Shown here piece after piece: positions 41,401 through 43,025 of a stretch of DNA of 43,025 nucleotides; position 1 is the stretch's first letter, and each line of letters opens with the position of its first letter. A program made the translations under genes and the position numbers. This DNA comes from an uncultured Akkermansia sp. (GTDB lineage: Bacteria; Verrucomicrobiota; Verrucomicrobiia; Verrucomicrobiales; Akkermansiaceae). The notes under the pieces are model-generated. The model had not been told where the DNA came from and did no database searches. It saw only the letters and a program-made list of their open reading frames with translations. The DNA lies in NCBI GenBank assembly GCA_947631435.1, contig CANRLM010000008.1, positions 1-43,025 of the forward strand, in the 5' to 3' direction.

Positions 41401-43025
41401 CAAACGCTGAATTTTGGCGCCAACAAGATAATCCTTCCGGACGCACCGACGACTTCAGAAGAAGCTCCGGAGGCGGCGGTAGTTGTCAATTCCGGCACGG
41501 TAACGTTTGCAGATACGTATGACGCCAAGTGGGGGTACCTCAACCTTTTTCAGGTTGGAGCTAACGCCGTACTGAACCTGAATGTGACCAACGTATCCGA
41601 CGTCTATCTCAACAATGGGAGCGGCACGGTTAAGATCAACGGTTCCCTCACCGGTGCAGATGCCCACAGAAAACTCACCGTCATGGGAGGGAACTTGACG
41701 GTGGGGAGGGACGTCTCCGGATACACAGAAATTGAGGTACAGAATCGGAGAGTAAATGGCAGCTATCTGGGCAGCATGACTGTTGAGGGCGCCGTGACTA
41801 TGGAAGACGGAGGGAAATTCAACCTCAACTATCCGGAGGCAGACCTGAATTTGCAAGGAGGTTTGGTGGCAAACGGATCTTTGATCCTCACCGGCGGTGG
41901 CGCTTTAAGGATCACGGGAGGCAGTATTTCCGGAAACAACGGCAGCATCGAAGTCAAGAAGGATCCCGCTGGGGAAGGAACTCTGACGGAGGGGGGCGGT
42001 GGTCGCGTCGAGCTCAGCGTTGATGCTTCAGCTCTCACCGGAGGTATCATCCTGAGCGCCGGAAAGAGGTACGTGCAAAATGATTGGGGAACGGACGACC
42101 AAAAGAAGTATGCACTTGTTCTGGGCGGCGACACGAACACCGAGAAAACTCTCAAGAAGATCACGGTGAACAACTTTGACGCCTACACGAAAGTCACCGA
42201 CAAGTGGCGGGTAGAAGATCTGGCGATAGGAAGCGGGAAGACCCTTACCTTTGACGGCACGGGCAGCGTCACCTTCGGCAGCGCCAGCGCCGGGGCGAAG
42301 GTTGCCGAACAAAGCGTCTTATCGCTCAACAGCGGGACATACGGCGGCAAGCTGCTGGTTTCCATCAACGGAGCTTCCCTGGGGGGAGAGATTACGCTTG
42401 GTGAAAGAGTCGTGCTGCAGGACCTGGAAATCGACATTGAAGGGGCCTGGCTTAACAACATCAACATCCTGTCAGACCCGTACACCCTGTTTACGGGCAT
42501 GACATCCGAACTCCTCGGGAATGTCCGTCTGGCCGACGCGCTTGAAAAGAAACTCGAGGAGCAGGAACTTCGACTTGAGCTCAATGATCAGGGGCAACTC
42601 GTCGTCCGGCACTTAGCGGATGCAGAACTCGTCTGGATAACACCGGAGGGGACCTGGAAGGAAGGAGAAAGAAATACCCACTGGAAGAACGGCAATAAGG
42701 CCACCGACTACTTCGTAGCCGGCGACGATGTCAGATTCACCACGAGTGAGGGAGAATTCGCAAGCGGAGGGACAGTGACCGTAAGCGGAGAAGTGGCGCC
42801 CGGGGACGTCAGCATCGATGGGGGAGTGTGGACCTTCAGCCCGGCTGAGGGAGTGGAGGGAAGCAACATCTCCGTTGGAGGCGACATCATCCTAGAGGGG
42901 GCAGCCCATGCGACCTTCAATGTAGGGGTGAGCTTTGCGAAGGAGAGCGCGAACATCGCGGGGAGTGGGACAGTAGAATTTGCCGGCGGAGGATTTAATG
43001 GAACGGATCTCACCATTGGGAATGG
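35452..43025 (+). CDS. Giant autotransporter-like surface protein, 5' part
   Basis: An open frame with no stop codon from 35452 to the window end (more than 2,520 codons; 3' end not seen). It begins with a signal peptide (MKLHLPSGLRKALLACLAAV and on to about residue 31), then Gly/Thr/Ser/Asn/Val-rich, cysteine-poor sequence predicted to form a beta-helix. Three long modules begin LTW/LVW at 38266, 40123 and 42628. Each is preceded by an LxLDxxGxLxL-type strand and contains a second Trp, DDVIF or similar, TVTVSG and a WTGSTITVGS-type strand. They resemble the Trp-rich, autotransporter-associated (PATR-like) repeats of Verrucomicrobiota. A C-terminal beta-barrel is expected beyond the window. 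An adhesive or glycan-contacting surface role is inferred. Confidence 0.85.
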   Translation, partial: MKLHLPSGLRKALLACLAAVAFALPTTLSSASLSAGALAALVLAQQRAEAEGTASGHSSEDDGKDYAGYIIDIHTDANCSLKEATFSENDTTGGATGGFPGTEHAYIDAGGQHQSGGSQEYYLNTFTNSVNGEEGSTYGHTLRLGEEGVGDTVSRTYTLPGDLLLGGLIVEAHESVTYTIDGNGGGRTVILESGAENVEVRFTIKSNLRFTTGGFLHDVRVNSDTIFEVAGGKELNWQSTYHVPGYGYTLNVADGKTLTIQGLSESGAKATVKARGLSLGAGSKLVLNAQQVTLVSHNGVEATGKNATIHAMGVDTSWSTDFLSDPFRMLSLSDLEIGFQVEAGVRFIFDGVSPGEGLALASDGVGNIILVSDDYYGGFLEFVPPSSSNWGANVSSGLVFSAGYANWNLQNSSWKDEEELTCHDNGGADHQGGLINGSVTHLKFEKKNGVSSTTTLTGLPASATHVWLNGQGPNTSSQKVGIYYVVNKDVLANVTDLYVNNVGFQHQVLAEYNALTLHLGGTEYDTSLASQKGLKRIMVWVRNGDLSIGGLDVQNPSLISVWNNGRLVVTSLSGTSDLRLAAVNTTGSAVSYFQVNGTSTLAGHIDFVGQEIASRDVHVQLGNGTTLTIDGILTGEHEGGTNHGTSHFEVVSGAGNTATVKVVGRNVEAAQKVEFGEGVTLELAENASQMFGAESSIAKLTGSGALGVSGGSGHETTVTVTDASLFTGEVHLVGNGSAEAATAVLDIGGTGDGASKDVVLSKVVLSVLNVGNGTLTITALGVKDGPTEGGFSDLTIGALASANSAAVKFGGANVDAAADLGQNISLTLEDNVTYSGYLKVGVSSGETTGDSGARIHLGSGLAGDKLTGLIIKLTGLSDKTPENWVSGYQLFYDTDDGSHFTEQQKQALEWNLRSDDADRQYRLKLDATGKVTLEVNPVLTWKGGDNNPQWTESGGENVWTKDPSTDTTYERGADVIFEPLTTGGGATQTVTVSGTVHARDLTVGKADSDDEGNTKNGAFYTFAGDTGEPEDIIDISGNIVLAGTYTNSNVTSPSKAVFSTAVTFSGEENHSITGAGEVQFTGGTTWTGSTITVGSSDTNTATNVTWSGSGNVSGEQLIVKSGATVTVNVVSGHGTYDFKNFTLESGAKLVIDGTTTGGEGSTGTSPVNGDTITSGRINSTASAGSDGHGILVLKGVTTGTNGTDTNATLNLLRDLLKDSNSGNPSAFKLIDTLELEGGTQLGVGGQNLTDNLTSIGTIKIGTNSTLIIGAHVPFQKTNSPIIELAEGGTLSDWTSQVSGGVDLNITGSQVKVTGAGATINSGHNKLILAAGLEIGDSLTVQKTGANTLVLGGTITAEANSVLDVQTGTLELRSDFGATIKLANSTTLTLNKSDGGSVNKIDAAGTTGGTVSATAGAWTIKELGWTGNKLTFGSTGSGSVVFGDGSTKPEVKTGKTLVLGAGIYSGGLSIEVSGEAGGHLQLGTGTVNITDSLNLTITGWTAAGGSSYRLFEAGHTDGLAELLDSNKIQVTLDETGREAHLGVSLDSDGVLHLRHDEALTWDGTSGNSTWEEEGTSTPWNVGTSPTDTQFLSSDDVIFGNGGSVSKTVTVSGAVHPGNITIDGAAYNFSAATGDSVPAAKVIVGGNITLQSNASATFNVPVSFAGASSITGPGTVEFTGGTTWTGNTLTVGSSTGGATNVTWSGSGAITGGGLVVENGAIVQVSSTANKNFGGIEVKEGGRFVIKHGDNWSNSAVHGGGTVVWDTGTAVSHSVLTTFFATGAANHLAALELADGSGLSISSSGNNIAGRLGNISDIWVKAGASLAINAPDMTASGVTLHIAGNGRDEGASTSFSNTDAVLCSEAAFAVWNYQWGNNSNGANDATCAWNIVVEADASIGMGPIGANSPISEGRTLTVTGSLDLKNHTLTKKGRGILNLTGAINAETGSSLDIQQGKVQIGANLSNFSGSIKVASGATVIFNPGAEQTLNFGANKIILPDAPTTSEEAPEAAVVVNSGTVTFADTYDAKWGYLNLFQVGANAVLNLNVTNVSDVYLNNGSGTVKINGSLTGADAHRKLTVMGGNLTVGRDVSGYTEIEVQNRRVNGSYLGSMTVEGAVTMEDGGKFNLNYPEADLNLQGGLVANGSLILTGGGALRITGGSISGNNGSIEVKKDPAGEGTLTEGGGGRVELSVDASALTGGIILSAGKRYVQNDWGTDDQKKYALVLGGDTNTEKTLKKITVNNFDAYTKVTDKWRVEDLAIGSGKTLTFDGTGSVTFGSASAGAKVAEQSVLSLNSGTYGGKLLVSINGASLGGEITLGERVVLQDLEIDIEGAWLNNINILSDPYTLFTGMTSELLGNVRLADALEKKLEEQELRLELNDQGQLVVRHLADAELVWITPEGTWKEGERNTHWKNGNKATDYFVAGDDVRFTTSEGEFASGGTVTVSGEVAPGDVSIDGGVWTFSPAEGVEGSNISVGGDIILEGAAHATFNVGVSFAKESANIAGSGTVEFAGGGFNGTDLTIGN
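38266..38838 (+). repeat. Autotransporter module 1
   Basis: First copy of the long module: LTWKGGDNNPQW, then ADVIFEPL, TVTVSGTVHARDLTV, GEVQFTGGTTWTGS and TVGSSDTNTATNVTWSG. It closely matches module 2, also in nucleotides around 38689-38790 (CACATGGAC and surroundings). The distance to module 2 is 1857 bases. Confidence 0.8.
40123..40620 (+). repeat. Autotransporter module 2
   Basis: Second copy: LTWDGTSGNSTW, DDVIFGNG, TVTVSGAVHPGNITIDG, GTVEFTGGTTWTGN and LTVGSSTGGATNVTWSG. The spacing to module 3 is 2505 bases, so the units between modules differ in length. Confidence 0.8.
42628..43025 (+). repeat. Autotransporter module 3, cut by the window end
   Basis: Third copy: LVWITPEGTW, DDVRFTTS, TVTVSGEVAPGDVSIDGG and GTVEFAGGGFNGTDLTIGN. 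The window ends inside this copy. Confidence 0.75.

Noticed and set aside
37590..43016. Minus-strand Pro/Val/Ser-rich frames opposite the giant gene
   Set aside because: They are antisense shadows of Gly/Thr/Asn codons; the plus frame is continuous from a signal peptide.

Overview
The window looks like chromosome of a mucin-associated Verrucomicrobiota bacterium, most likely an Akkermansia relative. That call is an inference from content: a secreted GH33 sialidase with NanM-like kelch proteins and an MFS transporter, a secreted GH2 glycosidase, a giant Gly/Thr/Asn-rich autotransporter-like protein with repeated Trp-containing modules, lipoproteins, and moderately GC-rich DNA. No rRNA, tRNA, CRISPR array, phage genes or transposase gene was found.

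Layout. After about 650 bases with no convincing gene comes a forward operon: argF, sufE, an RlmI-like methyltransferase, a C_GCAxxG_C_C protein and a hypothetical protein (687-3832). An orphan parB overlaps a glutaminyl-cyclase-like M28 lipoprotein (4126-5954). Next are a site-2 protease, a DEAD-box helicase, a PpiD-like chaperone carrying a perfect EF-hand loop, and a POT peptide transporter (6114-13162). On the minus strand lie a secreted GH2 glycosidase (13278-16256) and, reading toward it, an operon of a 45-residue lipoprotein, hflX, an L,D-transpeptidase and yifB/comM (16351-20062). A proline-rich membrane protein and thioredoxin face a large U32 protein across a terminator (20329-24096). 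tyrS overlaps a secreted hypothetical gene, and a MATE transporter lies upstream (24270-27906).

The sialic-acid locus spans 28368-33232: a cytoplasmic kelch mutarotase-like protein, a signal-peptide-bearing kelch paralogue, an MFS transporter and a sialidase. I infer that the sialidase releases sialic acid, the kelch proteins convert anomers or anhydro forms on both sides of the inner membrane, and the transporter imports it. No nanA, nanK or nanE is in the window. A ketopantoate reductase and a TPR-like membrane protein follow. The window ends inside a reading frame of more than 2,520 codons with no stop (35452 onward), which has a signal peptide and three long repeated modules.

Two features cut across the genes. 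First, a dispersed palindromic element is present as two near-complete copies of about 310-330 bp (6943-7250 and 27943-28270, opposite orientations) plus fragments at 24154, 20115 and 26353. It carries hairpins whose stems change in a paired way around a constant CTTG loop. Second, nine recognisable sigma70-type promoters place the -10 box only 6-11 bases before the start codon, without a usable Shine-Dalgarno. This implies leaderless or nearly leaderless mRNAs for parB, panE, tyrS, the U32 gene, a lipoprotein, argF, the helicase, the site-2 protease and the sialic-acid operon.
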